Source: Physcomitrium patens
Lineage: Eukaryota; Streptophyta; Bryopsida; Funariales; Funariaceae
Length of the DNA stretch: 64,000 nucleotides
Direction: 5' to 3'
Assembly: GCF_000002425.4 (NCBI RefSeq)
Contig: NC_037271.1
Span: 8,401,512 to 8,465,511, forward strand
In this document: piece by piece, positions 1-13,214 of the stretch
Layout: every line of letters starts with the position of its first letter
Numbering within the stretch: the first letter of the stretch is position 1
Notes under the pieces: model-generated
The model's input: only the letters and a program-made list of their open reading frames with translations
What the model was told of the DNA's origin: nothing
Database searches by the model: none
Program-made: the position numbers and the translations under genes

Positions 1-531
1 TATAAAAGACATAGGTCTTCAAATTATTCTTACAATTGTATCTCTTGATTTCCAAAAGTTGTCATATAAGTCTCCATATTCTCAAAAGAGCAATAATATG
101 TCTTAAAAAGACACCTTAACTTCAAATGGCTATAACTTCATCACTCTAACACCAAACCTTCTAAAATTTGTGCAAAAATTATAGTCCAAATCTTAATTCT
201 TATAATTCTTACTTTTGATTCTTAAATGTCCTTTTTGAAGTCACAAAAATCTTTTTTATGGTCACACAACCTCTTAAGAGCCTATTGAGAATAGCTTTTG
301 ACCAATACAAATAAAGACCCTCATCCCTTGCCTTCATCCATATGTACCTTACTTTTATCCTTTCAAATAAGCTTCTTAGAAGTTTAAATCTTCATCTTTG
401 AGCTCCAGTCTTCTCTTTAAATTTTATACTAAATATCTAAATCCTATATAATTTAAATATTATAATAAAAATAGATAAACTTTAATATAATTTTTTTTAC
501 ATCAATTTTTTTAAAATTAATCTATTAACTA

Positions 532-567
<36 letters not shown>

Positions 568-625
568 TATATATATATATTTTAGTTAATTTTTATATAC
601 TATAAATAATTATAATATAATATCA
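1..625 (-). repeat. LTR-like repeat family D, partial copy (D1)
   Basis: This is the right-hand half of a dispersed repeat also present at 7919-9172 and 55555-58554. Shared landmarks are the stretch on short-lived 'tcacaaaaatc' and 'cctattgag' segments near 240-300, the AT-rich tail, and the end AATATAATATCA near 625. The left part lies outside the window. Complete copies run TG...CA and are about 1.25 kb, so I read the family as a solo LTR. Its body resembles family R2 read on the opposite strand, which is why minus is given. Decayed, no coding sequence. Confidence 0.55.
539..580. repeat. (AT)n microsatellite
   Basis: An almost pure AT/TA dinucleotide run inside repeat D1. Confidence 0.9.
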
Positions 626-886
626 TACCTTCAATTATACTTCTATTTTACTACAAAATCTAAATGATGTAAGTTGTGATGGCTTAACTTCTAAAAATGA
701 AACAAGTTGATTCCGTTTAAATGAGATGTTGCTAGTACTTCCATCATTAACAATTCATTGAAAATTCAAATAAAGATACCACTACTCTTAAAGAAAATTG
801 TATCAATGTATTGCAAGCCTTTATTCAAGATTGTTGATAATTCTACCCTCCAGTAATATTGTAATACATGTTTTCTTATTTGAAAA
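626..886. other. AT-rich spacer, nothing recognised
   Basis: About 260 bases between repeat D1 and repeat R1a. No ORF, RNA gene or match to the other repeats of the window was seen. Confidence 0.4.
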
Positions 887-2096
887 TGTGTTAGTAATTA
901 AATTGATTCATTTATTATTTTAGGATAAAAATATGCATTTAAAATGCTTTAAATCACAATGTATAGTGAATAGTATAGAAATTTTTAGAAAAATAGAAAA
1001 TTAGAATGTTAGTGGTGGAAATGGAGTCTTAGTAAGTCTCGAAGGCAATTGTCTTCATTGATTTAGTATTTTTATTTTATTATTGAATATTAAGGATTAT
1101 TTATTAAGACTAATATTCATATTGGACTTCTATCTATATGTACTACTTATGAAAATTTTAAATGTTAGTAGTTAGAAGAAGCATAAGAAAGAACCTCATG
1201 TCATTTTAGTTATTGATATAAAAAATAAGATTTATAGTTGATTTAAATTTATTTTTATTATTATTAAAAATCATCAAGGTAGAAAAATATATCTTTAAAT
1301 GGATATTAATATTATAAAAATATTATAGAATTTTTTAAATTTTATTTAGAATTTATTTAGAAGTTTTTAGGAATTTTTAGAATAATTTTTAAGATCTTAG
1401 TATTTATGAGTTTTATCACTTTGGAAGCCTTTATGAAGAAATAGGGCAAGAATTAAAGGCTATTTAAGGTTCCTAGGCTAATTGAGTGTTTTTGAATATT
1501 ATAGTGAGATCAAAATTTTAAAAATGTTGGTCCTTCTAGAAGAAAATAGGAGGACCAGTAGCTAGTATAGTCCATATAGAAAGAGGAAAGCACAAGTTCT
1601 ACATGGGTTGTAGCATCTTGAAGGTAGTTAGGAGGATAAGACTAAGGCTTCATGGCCTCTCTTAGACACCCTTATATACTACATATGAACCTTGGTGAGG
1701 TTCAAACCCTTGATCTATAAGCAAGTTACCTTTGAAGTAAAATATTTTCACTTCACTTTTCAATTATTTACTTCATATCTTTAAAACCTCATAACTTACT
1801 CATAATAATTCGGATTTACATGTTTCTTATGTCATTGAAAAGACAATAAAATTACCTATATATAAATATATTTTTTATTATTACTTTTACTTTTTATTGG
1901 ATGAAAACATAGTAAACAGACTATGACTTAGTTTTGGATGTTGTAATTGCTTCATGTCATTTATTTCAATTGCTTTGTGGTTGTTCTTCTTTTGTTCTTG
2001 TTAATTACCTACTTTACTTTACACCACCAATTACAAGAAACTCTTAATTGAGAAAATCTTTTAGCTTAGATTGAGGAGTGAAAATTTACACTTACA
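887..2096. repeat. Solo-LTR-like repeat R1, copy a
   Basis: A 1.2-kb unit matching 12011-13214 end to end. Both copies begin TGTG, share 'ttttaggataaaaa' near the start, 'ggcctctcttag' and 'ccttggtgaggttcaaa' in the middle, and 'acaccacc.attacaag' near the end. Copy a ends CTTACA. TG...CA ends, uniform length and lack of coding sequence suggest a solo LTR of an otherwise unseen element. The flanks (GAAAA on the left, AAATA on the right) are not a clean target duplication. Confidence 0.6.
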
Positions 2097-3067
2097 AAAT
2101 ATACCAGGCATCCTGCTATGGAAGGTGAAATTGTGTTTTACAAATATCCAAAAAATCCTAATAAATTTTACACATATTAGAAGAATGTAATTCAAATTTT
2201 AATTCAAAAGTACTTAAAGTTAGTATAAAGTGCTCAAAAACACTCTTCTTAGTAACTTCAACTATACACAAATTCTAATTGTCTTATTACTTTCATAATT
2301 AGATAATTTTGATATCTCTTTATAAGATCCAATCCTAATTAATAAATTTCAGCAAGCTATAACTTCTAATGTGATCATCTACTTAGTGCAAAAATTTTCA
2401 TACAAATACTAATATAAGTCTTCTATATTCATAGAAAAATTCAGTCTAATATAACTTACAAATTATGAGAAAAAGCCTAGAAATTACTTTGATGTCACTT
2501 AGCCGCCAACTTGAAAGTTAATATAAATGTTCCAGTAGTAATTTCTTCTTTTTCAATTATTAATTTCAATTAAAAATCAGTTTGTAGCTTGATATTGAAG
2601 TCTTATAACACCATGCCAAATTTCACTTTGATCCAATTAATAGATCTTTAGATATCATAGAAATCCTACTTGATCCCAAACTGCCAACTTCTAATATCTT
2701 CTTGTGACAAAATCCAAATATCTCTCAATTACAACATTAGATTAATATAAAATTGTTGATCTTGAAATTTCCCTCTACTTTGCTTTAGGTGGTTATTTTA
2801 ATGGCTAGAGGTTTGATTTTGACCTTATTTCACAAAAGATTGACTCTTGGGATATCAATCTAACATTTCTTAGGGATTTTTTAGCCCAATTATTCCCTCA
2901 ATTAAATTTTAATATCAACCATGCCAATTATTTACTTATTCTAATATAATTTATTAATTTATAGCCTTTCTAAAGTAATAGAAGAGTTTCTACAATTTAG
3001 AAGGTAAAATTACTAACCAATCTTTAATCTACTAGCTATTAAGACAAGAAAATAAACTAAGAGGCTT
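2097..3067. other. AT-rich DNA without recognised feature
   Basis: Nearly 1 kb between R1a and the first LTR of E1. There is no reading frame of note and no match to the chromovirus parts seen elsewhere. It may be a relic too decayed to recognise. Confidence 0.4.
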
Positions 3068-3608
3068 TGTCACAGATATAAATCTATTGTAACCGATACC
3101 TAGATAGGTAGAATTAAGTAAAATTAGATTAATTTTAAAATATCTTCTAGAGAAGCTTCCTAGAAGCTTTTTAGATGCTATTTTGTCTTTACATGTATTT
3201 GTAGTTGATTGATAGGTTAGAAAATTTGTTAGCAAGCTATTCATATATCACGTGTGTTGGTAGCTTATAGAATAAGCTAACTATATGGTAGCTATATAAA
3301 AAACTTGCCTTGTTAGTTAAGATATGTGTCATGTAAAGTTAACACATTTTTCGAAGTCTTATAGAATGTCACCACATAGATCCTAGGTAGATAGTATATA
3401 CAAAGGCAAGAGTGAAGCCTTCTTCATTCTTGTCAATTCTTTTCTTGCTTTTAATCTAGATTCAAGAATCTCTAGTTTCTTTAACTTTTGACAATAGCCA
3501 TTCTAGTTTCTTTTTAATATACATACTACTTTATTTCTATTTTGTCACTTTTCTTTTAATAGAAATTTTCTATGTTTATGCATCTTCTTTTAGTTCACAT
3601 CCTTGATA
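3068..3608 (+). repeat. 5' LTR of chromovirus relic E1
   Basis: 541 bp, starting TGTCACAG. It contains the family landmarks 'gaagcttcctagaagctt', 'tgtgttggtagcttatagaataagct' (in pieces), and the block 'gtatatacaaaggcaagagtgaagcc...ttcttgtcaattc' that corresponds to the R/U5 part of the young element's LTR. It is followed by the leader block 'atattagagct', as in the young element. Confidence 0.7.
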
Positions 3609-6376
3609 AATTTACAAGAGTATACTTATAATATTAGAGCTTTTTCTTTTCTTGATTAAGAGTGGATTAGCTCTTCCTCTTGATAAGACATAAGTGTATT
3701 AGAAGTTATAGATTACTTTCTTCTAAATTAATATTGTTCTTAATATCTTTTTTTTTCTCAAGTCCTCTTTTCTACTTGTCTTCAGTGATATTCGATTTTT
3801 TCTTTTTTAAGTATTATCATAGAAAAGATTCTTAAAATGAAAAGTATAATGGCACAAATGCAAGAGCAATTGAGGGAGTTGATGCTTGTGATATATGAAC
3901 ATAATTTATTACCACCAAGAACAATAAAAATGATAAGAAGTGAAGACACAAATATGATTGGAGCCGCTTCAATATCTATACCAAATCACATCCCTTCTCC
4001 TATAGTAGAACACCCTTCTATTATTAAAGAACCTAGAGTTGCCTTAGTTAAGAAGTTTGATGGCACAAGATCTAAGTTTTGAGGATTTATGAATCAAGCA
4101 CAACTTGTGATTAAACTTCAACCTCAAAGCTATTCAATGCTAGGATCATAAGTGAGATTTATTGATACACTTCTTTCAAATTCAACATTATTATGGTTTT
4201 CATCTTTTTTTAAATGATAAGATCCAATATTGAATAATTTAGAGGCTTTTTTGATGGAATTTTGATCCATGTTTGGAGAACATGATGCAATTCGTATTGC
4301 AACCAATAAAATTTGTAACTTTAGACAAGGAAATTGATCAATGATATCATATGCTTCACAAGTTTGACAACTAGTGACTAATGTCAAGTAGGATGATGCT
4401 ACCTTTATCAGCCAATTTTTCTATAGATTACAATATGAGGTAAAGAAATTGATGCTCAACTTATCTCATTCTTAGATATTGAGTCAAGCAATTGATTTTG
4501 CTATGAAATATGACAATTAGCTTTTTGAGTTTCAATCTGAAAATCATGCAAGAAAACCTCCATGCTATTACAATTCAATGACAATACCAATTATCTCTCA
4601 ATCTAAATATTTGAAAGTAGAAGACATGCAAATTCATTTGATATGTTTTAAATCTCTTATTAAACAAGAAAAGACTTATTATTGTCAAAAAGGATTATAT
4701 TTATATTATAGAAAAGTCAAGCACATGGCTCAATATTGTTCAAAGAAACAATCCTACTACAAAATGAAGAATACAATTGTTAAAGATGAAAAAATATTAG
4801 AAAATAAATTTTTCTAGCTACAATAGAGATCATGTGGCTGAAATCTTGTATAAATAAAGATCCTATTCTCTCCTTAGAATCCTTTCTTTCTTTTACAATA
4901 GATGTGCATTTAAGTCCTTATAATCACAAAGCCTCTACCTTGATAGATTCAAAAATCTCAACTTATTTTTTAAATGAAGAGTATGTTAAAAGCCATAAAA
5001 TATTATTAGTAGAAAAAATTAAATCCATACATGTAGAAGTCATAAATGGCCATCCATTATCTTTTAGAGATATTATTCATAAAACATCTTCTATAAATGT
5101 AGCAATAAATGGTCATAATAGTTGCATAATTTTTAACATAATTAAGTCTACTTTTAATTTGGTCATTTTAGATTTATTGTGGTTAGAAAAATATAATCAT
5201 TTGATAGATTGGATTTCTTGTAAACTTGATTTTTTTCAAAGCAATATTAAGAGTTTTATAAAAAGACATAAATTTGGTGTAGTCAAATCCATACTTATAG
5301 GTACAAAAGCTTTCTTATACGGTACAAAAGAAGAATTATCCTTTGTTATTTATGTCACATCCATTTTTAATGATGAAAAGACTTCAAGTAGTATTCCAAG
5401 TCAATATGAAGATTTTCAAGGTATTTTTAAGAAAAAAAAATATAGATATTTTTTTGGAGTATCATCTATATGATTATTCAATTAACCTTAAAGAGGGAAG
5501 TCAGCGACCATTTGGTCCAATCTACAGTTTATCACAAAATGAGTTACTTGAATTCAAGAAATACATTGACAAGAACTTACTCAAGAATTTCATATATCAT
5601 TGAAAATCTCCTACTAGAGTTCCTATCTTATTTGTGAAGAAAAAAGATAGATCACTGCAAATGTGTATAGATTATTGAAGACTCAACAAGATTACTATAA
5701 AGAATAGATGTCCTTTATTCTTGATATCTGGACTTCTTGATCAACTAAATCAAGCTAAAATCTATACAAATATAGATCTATGAAGAGCATATAACTTGGT
5801 CTGTATTAAGGAAAGAGATGAATAGAAGACTCCATTATAAACAAGGTATGAATACTTTGAATATAATATCATGCTTTTTGGACTCACAAATGCATCAACT
5901 ACTTTTCAATATCTTATGAATGATGTTTTTTGTGAATTTCTAGATGGTTTTGATTTTTATTACTTATATGACATTTTAATCTGTTCTAAGAATATAGAAG
6001 AGCATGAATTTTATATTTGTCATGTGTTATAAAAACTTAGAAATGTAAGATTGTACGCCAAGTTGAAAAAGTATATATTCCATACTATTCAAGTTGATTT
6101 TTTAGGATATATTATTTTCTATGAAAGACTTATGATAGATTTAAAGAAGGTTCAAATTATTATAGATTAAAAGATTCTAAAAATAATAAAAGATGTGCAA
6201 TATTTTTTGAGCTTTGCTAGTTATTATCGGATCTTCATTAAGAAAATTTTTCAAGTTGGAGCTCCGCTTATTCATCTTATATGCAAAGACAAACTTAATT
6301 GGAGTAAAGAAGCATAAATATCTTTTGAAGCCTTAAATTTGATATTTATTTTTGTACCAATCTTATATTTTATTAT

Positions 6377-7702
6377 TGTACTATGGTTTGGCTACCATGT
6401 GAAAATAATGTGATTATGTATTTAATGTATAATTTACTTAACAACATGATGAGAGCCATGTTACTGGATTTTAGTTGGTTGTAGAATGTGGTTAAATTAC
6501 TACTTTAAAAAGAGGTTATTTAAAAGGATTATTATTAGAATTTATATAACTTTATTTTCTTTTGGTAGTGGCTTTTGAGATTGATTTTGTTGGTAGTAAC
6601 TTTAAATATTTAGAGTCACCTTTACTAGACATTAGTGACCCTTGAAGTCTTATTTTAGTTCTTTAATTTGGTATTTAGAGCATATATTGAGTAAATCTTG
6701 TAAAGAAAAGAATTAGAGAGGAATTTTGGTAGTAAAACAAGATTTTAGGGCATCCATGTAGATGAATGGCAATGGATGATGAAAATTTCCATTCCTATTG
6801 GTCAAAAATCATGACCAATGGGCTTTGAAGAGGCTGTCCGAGGCCATATTAGATATTAAGGTTGGTTTTTTGGGGCCATTTGAGCTTTGAAGGCTAGGAT
6901 CAGCAAGTTTAGGTTTTTGGCTATGGTTTTGGTGAAAATTTTGTATAATTTGGAGTTTATATGAAGGAGATGTAGGCACTCAAAGTTAAGGTGTTGATTT
7001 GGGAGCTACTGTCACTCTTTTTGACTTAACGTAAGCATACAGAGGGCAATTAAGGATCAACGACTGCAACTCAAGAGAGCACTTTTGCAGCTATACTTTT
7101 TGCATATTGCTTATTGGATTCTAAGTTGAAATGAAGGAGTTCTTGGATTTTGAAGTCAGTACATGCAATCTAAGGGTAGTAAGTGATCCGATTTACTAGT
7201 GGTTGTGACTTGAGCTATATCTTGAATAATTTGACCAGATTTTGGTTCAAAATTTCAAGGATTGTATATAATCATGTTAATAAACTTTGTACATAAGTTT
7301 GATGATATTTGAATATTAGGTTCTTGAGATATTAAGAAAATAGTGCTCGGGTGCTTGTAAATTAGGGTTTAGAGTATCTATTAGGATTTTTTAGATGCCA
7401 AAAGATTGGAGTGAATTTGCAGTTGGTTTTTTTTGTAGTAAAAATTAAAGGTGAATTTTACCTATTCTATAAATTTGAAATAAATTGAATAGCTAGATGA
7501 AGAGTTATGAATTTCTAAAGTTTAAGAAGAAATAACCCTTCCCGGGAAAAATATGTTTTGAAGAAATTTTATTATATTTTGAATTTTATGTAAATTAAAG
7601 GAATTTTGGAAGCTAAGACAAGATTCATATAAAAGTTTAAGCTAAACTCTCTATGGCTAGATATTTAGTATATTCTTAAATAGCAAATCACGCTATACGA
7701 CA
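6377..7702 (+). repeat. Solo LTR of family R2, copy a, inside E1
   Basis: A 1,326-bp unit matching 25674-27012, 27123-34997, 56006-57644 and 60100-61425. It starts near TGTACTATGGTTTGGCTACC and ends CACGCTATACGACA. The E1 polymerase sequence stops at its left edge and resumes at its right edge ('gcatcagattttgc' of RNase H follows at about 7740). The flanking pentamers ATTAT and ATGTT agree at three of five sites, plausible for an old target duplication. No coding sequence. Confidence 0.75.
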
Positions 7703-7918
7703 ATGTTGACTTTTTTAAGGTATTTTTTAAAAAATAGATGCATCAGATTTTGCTATAGATGTTATTTTGATACAAATACAAAAAGATAACAAGCTCCATA
7801 TAATAGCTTTCTATTCTAAGTAATTCTCAAAAACTAAGATTAAATATGAGATCCATGACAAAGAACTTCTTACAATTGTGGATTCTTTTCAAGAATGGCA
7901 TCATTATCTAAAAGGTGC

Positions 7919-9172
7919 TGTTGAGATAGAAAGAATTTGCCTCAAGAAATCACTAGGCTCTTGATTGTTACTAATTATTCAATGAAGTTTTGAGATAAAA
8001 AAGACGAAATTTATATATAAATCTTCCTTTTTCAGTAATTACACCAAATACATAAGCTTCAAGTAACCAATATTATCCAAAATATGATAAAATCTTCTAA
8101 AACCTTGTATATCCTTATGTGGAAATTTTTCTAAACTTTAACACCTCATATCTCTTAATCCGACCATGCAAACAAACTCAAATTTTATATAATGTACTTA
8201 TGTATTTTTATTAACTTCTATAACAAATTTCAATTATAAATTTGTTACGAATCTTGAGATATCTTGAAAACCCTAGCAATCACTTTAATCCCTTGTCTTT
8301 ATATGCCTATGTGCAATTTTCTTCATATCTCACAAAATATAAGCTCAAATGCCACAAAATTTATATGTATATGTTTTTAACACAAAGTATTATATTCTCC
8401 AAAATATTTAAGCCAAAAGTTCATCCAAAAACTTAAGTTATGGCTCCAATCATTACTATAAATAAAACCATTCACTTATTACCTTTGATTTGCAAGCTCT
8501 GCTTTCAATTCCCTATAACTCCTTTACATGAGCTCTAAAAATAATAATTCTTTCATGAAAAATGTAGGCCTTATAATCACCATTCCAATTGCATCTTTCG
8601 ATCTTCAAAAGCTTTTGTACAACTCTTCATATCCTCAAACGAGTAACAATATGACTTAAATTAATACCTTAACTTCAAGTGGCTATACTTTCTTTATCCT
8701 ATCTCCAAATCCTCTAATTTTTGTATATAAATTATAGCCTGAATTGTAAACTTTACAATTCTATCTCTAGTTTCCAAATACTTCCTTTAAAGTCGCCAAA
8801 AATCCTTATTAAGGTCACAAGCAGCCTCCTCAAAACTCATTGGATATGGTATTTGACTAATAGGGATGAAGTTCTCCATTCCTTACCTTCATCCAATCAT
8901 GCCTTGCATTCATTCCTCTCAATTAGCTTCCTACTAGTTTAGATTTTCATCCTTAGACTTCCACCTTCTTCCAAGGCTTCATACTAAACATTTAGGTCTT
9001 ATATTTTTTTTTAAATATTATAATAAAAATAAATAAAATTCAAAATAAAGTTTCTTATATCTACTCTCTTTAAATTAATCTATTAATCATTCTAACATAT
9101 AATGAGATTTATAAACATATTATATATTCTAACTAATTTTTACATATTATAAGCATTTTTAATATAATAACA
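7919..9172 (-). repeat. Solo-LTR-like repeat D, copy 2, inside E1 RNase H
   Basis: 1,254 bp, starting TGTTGAGATAG and ending AATATAATAACA. E1 RNase H sequence is interrupted exactly here: the left side reads '...taaaaggtgc' and the right side '...ttccaatctagtcattg', which are adjacent in the related element at about 24500-24560. It matches 55555-58554 throughout. The body resembles family R2 in reverse, so it is probably a related LTR subfamily in minus orientation. Confidence 0.7.
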
Positions 9173-9868
9173 CTTCCAATCTAGTCATTGTATATACGAA
9201 TCATAAGAATCTTAAGTATTTTATATGAACACGTATTTTGAATCATTGCTAGGCTTGTTAGAGTAAGTCTTTGTCAAGATTCAAGTTTAATATCTCTTAT
9301 TAGCTAGAAAAAAAAGTAAGCTTTATCTGATACCTTTTTTAGATATTTTTATCTTGCATCTAAAGAAAAAAATGTAGCTTTTGATCAATAAAGGATAATT
9401 TTATTGAAGCTAGAGTAATTTCATCTTTAAGCAGTGAAATCAACATTGATTATTGATTTAACCTTTTTCAAAGAAATTCAATCAAATATGTTCTTTGATC
9501 CTCTTATTTATGATATCAAGAATATTTCTTTTAAGTCTTGTGATACTTCCAAGTTCAAGTTTAAAAACAACCTACTTTATTTTGAAGGGCACCTATATAT
9601 TCTAGAAGAAGAAGCACATTTATATGTTGTTTAAGCACATCACGACTTTCCAGCAACAAGACATTTTGGATACAACAAGACTTTGAAGTTAATATCTAGA
9701 GATTTTTGGTGGCTGCAAATGTGGAAGGCTATAAAAGACTTTGTTCAATCATATGATATTTATTCAAGGTGAAAAACTCCTTGTAATCAACCTTATAGAC
9801 TTCTTCAACTATTACTTATTTCAAAACAACCATGGTTTTCTATTTCTATGGATTTTGTGAGCCTAACA

Positions 9869-10075
9869 TCTACCACTCTATGGAATTAGTACTACACAAC
9901 AAGCTTGAGAGGTAGAATGGAAGAACTTTCAATTAAAAAATTATTAAGTTAATTTAAATATAGTTGTTTGTAGTTCAATTAAAATTAATGCCTTTCAAGT
10001 AATGGTTATCAATATTAAATTAAAATATTAAATAAAATTTATTATGTAAAAATAATAAAAAAAATAATTAATTAA
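9869..10075. other. Unassigned AT-rich junction between E1 and E0
   Basis: About 200 bases between the last recognisable E1 integrase sequence (+) and E0 integrase sequence (-). No match to other parts of the window was noticed. Confidence 0.4.
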
Positions 10076-10154
10076 GATCTATAATAAAATCCTTATAAAT
10101 AATAGACCATGATTGTTTTAGAATACATAATGGCTAAAAAAGTCCATAATATTG

Positions 10155-10683
10155 TATCAAGGATATGAAGCTTGAATAAAAAAATTCTCAATGTACTCTT
10201 TTGTTACTCAAAAGAATCAAAAAGTCACTCAAAGATGGTATAGTATTAAACTAGAATGGCTAATACAAAAAACAAAAAAATAAAAAAGTCTTGAAATAAG
10301 ACTAAAGAATAGAAAGGCATTGACAAGAGTGAAGAAGGCTTTACTCTTGCCTCTATATATACTCTTAATTAGAAGCTTCATGGCAATATCCTGTAGGACC
10401 TCTTAAATGTATCAACTTTGCAAGATACATATCTTAACTTGCAAGGAAAGTTTTTTTTATGTACGCCACATAGTTAGCTTATTTTATAAGTTATCAATAT
10501 ACAATTAACTTATTGACTATGTATTTAACCTACCAATTAATTATAAATATATGTAAAGTCAAAACAGGATCTATAAAGCTTCTAGGAAGCTATTCTAAAA
10601 AATATTATGAAATATATCTATTTTGACCTACTTCTATTTAATCATATAGATAAATACCAAAGTAAATATGTATGTCTATGATA
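10155..10683 (-). repeat. 3' LTR of E2
   Basis: 529 bp on the minus strand, pairing with 20161-20690. Both contain 'gaagcttga', 'caaagatggtatagtatta', 'gagtgaagaagg', 'tgcctctatatatact' (or near), and 'gaagct(a/t)ttctaaaaaatattatgaaat'. By eye the two LTRs are roughly 80% alike, so E2 is old. Confidence 0.75.
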
Positions 10684-12010
10684 TTATTCTTTTTTTTAGA
10701 GATGAATTCTACAAAGAGTAGTCATTATATGTTTAAAAAATCTAAGATGTGGTAAATTATATTTGTCACATATTCTAATTTTTTTTTCTCTTTAAATATA
10801 ATTAATAGGTTTTATATCGAGGCAAAAAGACCACCGTAATATTTGATTGTTATTGAGGCCTTTATAACTTCCTTCAAATGAAACATTTGAAACACCATTA
10901 AAAGTCATTCTAACCTCTAATGAAATCACCAAACATCGAGAGTTACTTCCAAGTTCATGATACTAAACACGTTGTATCTTGCCATGTATTTGAAAAAAAA
11001 CATATTATTCTTGAGGATCTTCAACTTGATTATATTGACTTGAAGGTTGCTACAATTGTAATGTTTTGTCTAATAAGTTAGCAAGTAAAAGCTCTTGAGT
11101 TGAATCTGTTAATTATTAGTTTTCCATCTTTTTAGCATCATAAATACATAAAAGTATCAAATAAGAGTAGAAAATAGAATACTATCTTTCTTTGATCTTG
11201 TTTCTTTTATACAAAATATTTATTATTCTTCATCTTGATTTTGATGAATATTCTTGATGAAAAATTTTAACTTTCTTTGTTGCATTTGCAAGATTCTTTT
11301 CTAGCTTTCATGTAAATTCACTAATATCATATTCATGCCAATGAAAAAAAATATTCTAACCTATTTTTACATCGCCTTGAATTTAAGACTTCATCTATCT
11401 TGAATTTTTTATTATTATCCATTTCTATGAGAAGAAGTGGTATTTATCTTCTTTTCCAGATATCCATTGTCTTATATGGCTCAAAAAGAGATACATGGAA
11501 TATAGAATGGATCTTCATAGGCTTAGGTAGATATAATTGATAAGTAGCAAAATTTTCTTGTTCACTAATAAAAAAAGGTCTAAGCCTATAATAGTCCAAT
11601 TTGTCACAAAAACAAGTAGACTTGATATTGTAATAAAGTAGCCATACCTTGTCACCAATGTAAAATTGTAGTTGTTCCTTGCAATATACATATGCATTGA
11701 TCTTTTATTTTTCTTGAGTTTCTTTAATTGTGCTATCATTGTTGCATATAATTTTGACAAACAATTTGTCAAATATTTTGCTACAAGCTTATTAACTTTT
11801 GAAAAGTTAAAAGAATCAAGTCAAAGATGATAATCATAATTAGCAAAAAAAAGTGTTTATTCAATAGAAGGATATATCTAATTATTTTACACAAACTTTT
11901 CCAATGGAAAAATAGTTGTCTAATCATCTTCATGATAATTAATGATATACTTCAAATATTGCTCCAAAAACTTCATTCACTTGTTTTCTTTGCTCGTCAA
12001 TTTGAGGATG

Positions 12011-12996
12011 TGTGAATCATCAAATTGACTCACTAGTTGTTTTAGGATAAAAAGATGCATTTAGAGTACTTAGAAACTATAATATATGGTGAATAGTAGA
12101 AATATTTAGACAAATAAAAAAATTAGAGAATTAGTTTAGAATTCGAGTCTTAGTAAGTCTTACAGACAATTATCTTAGTTAATTTAGTATTTTTTATTTA
12201 TTGTTGAGTATTGAAGAATATTTATTAAGGTCAATATTTATATTGGCCTTCTATCTATACATATTATTTATTAAAAAAACTATAAATATTAGTTAGTAGT
12301 TAGAAGAAGCATGACAAAGAATCTCATGTCTATTTAGTTAGTTTTATAGAAAGTACGATTTATAGTAGATTTAAATTTATTTTATTACTATAAAAATTAT
12401 CAAGATAGAAAATTATAGCTTTAAATTAATATTAGTATTATAAAGCCATTATAAAAAATTAAAATTTATTTAGAATTTTTTAAAAATTTATAGAGAAATT
12501 TCCAAGACTATGATAAAAATGAGTTTTACCACCATAGGAGCCATTATGAAGAAATGGAACAAGATTTGGAAGCCATAGAAGGTTTCTTGGATAATTGGAT
12601 GTTTTTATACACCATAGTGAAGTAAAAAATATACAAATATGGATTTTATTGATAGAAAATAGGAAGACCAATAGCTAATGTAGTCCTTATAAGAGAGGAG
12701 GTGTATAAGTCTCATATGGATTGTAGTACCTTGAAGGTAGTTAGGAAGATAAGACTTAGGCCTCGTGGCCTCTCTTAAGAATCCATATACACTACTTGTG
12801 AGCCTTGGTGAGGTTCAAATTTCTGATTTCTTAAACAAATTATTCTTGAGATAAAAATTATTTACTTAATTTTTTTTATTTACTTTTTATTTGTCAAACC
12901 TTCATAACTTAATCATAGTAACTCGGATTTACATATTTCTTACACCATCAAAAAGATTAAAAAAAAAAATTAAAAATTAAAAATTAAAAATTAAAA

Positions 12997-13027
<31 letters not shown>

Positions 13028-13214
13028 ACTAAGTTTAATGAATAGATTGTAATTAATTTTATAGTGTAAAATTGCTTGATAACACTTTTCCACTTGTTTT
13101 GTGTTTTGCTTCTTTTATTCTTGTTCTTGCTACTTTCACTTCACACCACCTATTACAAGTAGCTGTTAATTAAGGCTACCTAATAATTGGATTAAAGAGT
13201 GAATTTTACTCTCA
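12011..13214. repeat. Solo-LTR-like repeat R1, copy b, inside E2 integrase
   Basis: 1.2 kb, starting TGTGAATCATC, matching 887-2096. It splits the E2 integrase: the left flank reads 'caatttgaggatg' and the right flank resumes 'ggatgaaaagctatag', which correspond to adjacent bases in E3 near 23590-23610. GGATG stands immediately left (12006-12010) and again at 13217-13221, two bases beyond the inferred end, so a 5-bp duplication is likely. A poly(A)/(AT)/poly(T) tract lies at about 12960-13028. Confidence 0.7.

Larger units (their letters stand above)
3068..9868 (+). mobile_element. Ty3/gypsy chromovirus relic E1 (old, broken)
   Basis: Plus-strand fossil in this order: 5' LTR 3068-3608; leader with one hairpin-like unit about 3637-3770; gag-like region about 3837-4810 with a CCHC-type knuckle near 4680-4740; aspartic protease region about 4832-5250; reverse transcriptase about 5480-6376; RNase H about 7703-7918 and 9173-9310; start of integrase about 9430-9868. 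Two LTR-like units interrupt it (R2a 6377-7702, D2 7919-9172). No 3' LTR is seen; the element stops within integrase near 9868. It is heavily decayed, with many breaks, is AT-rich and poor in CpG, and is clearly much older than 27485-34023. Confidence 0.85.
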
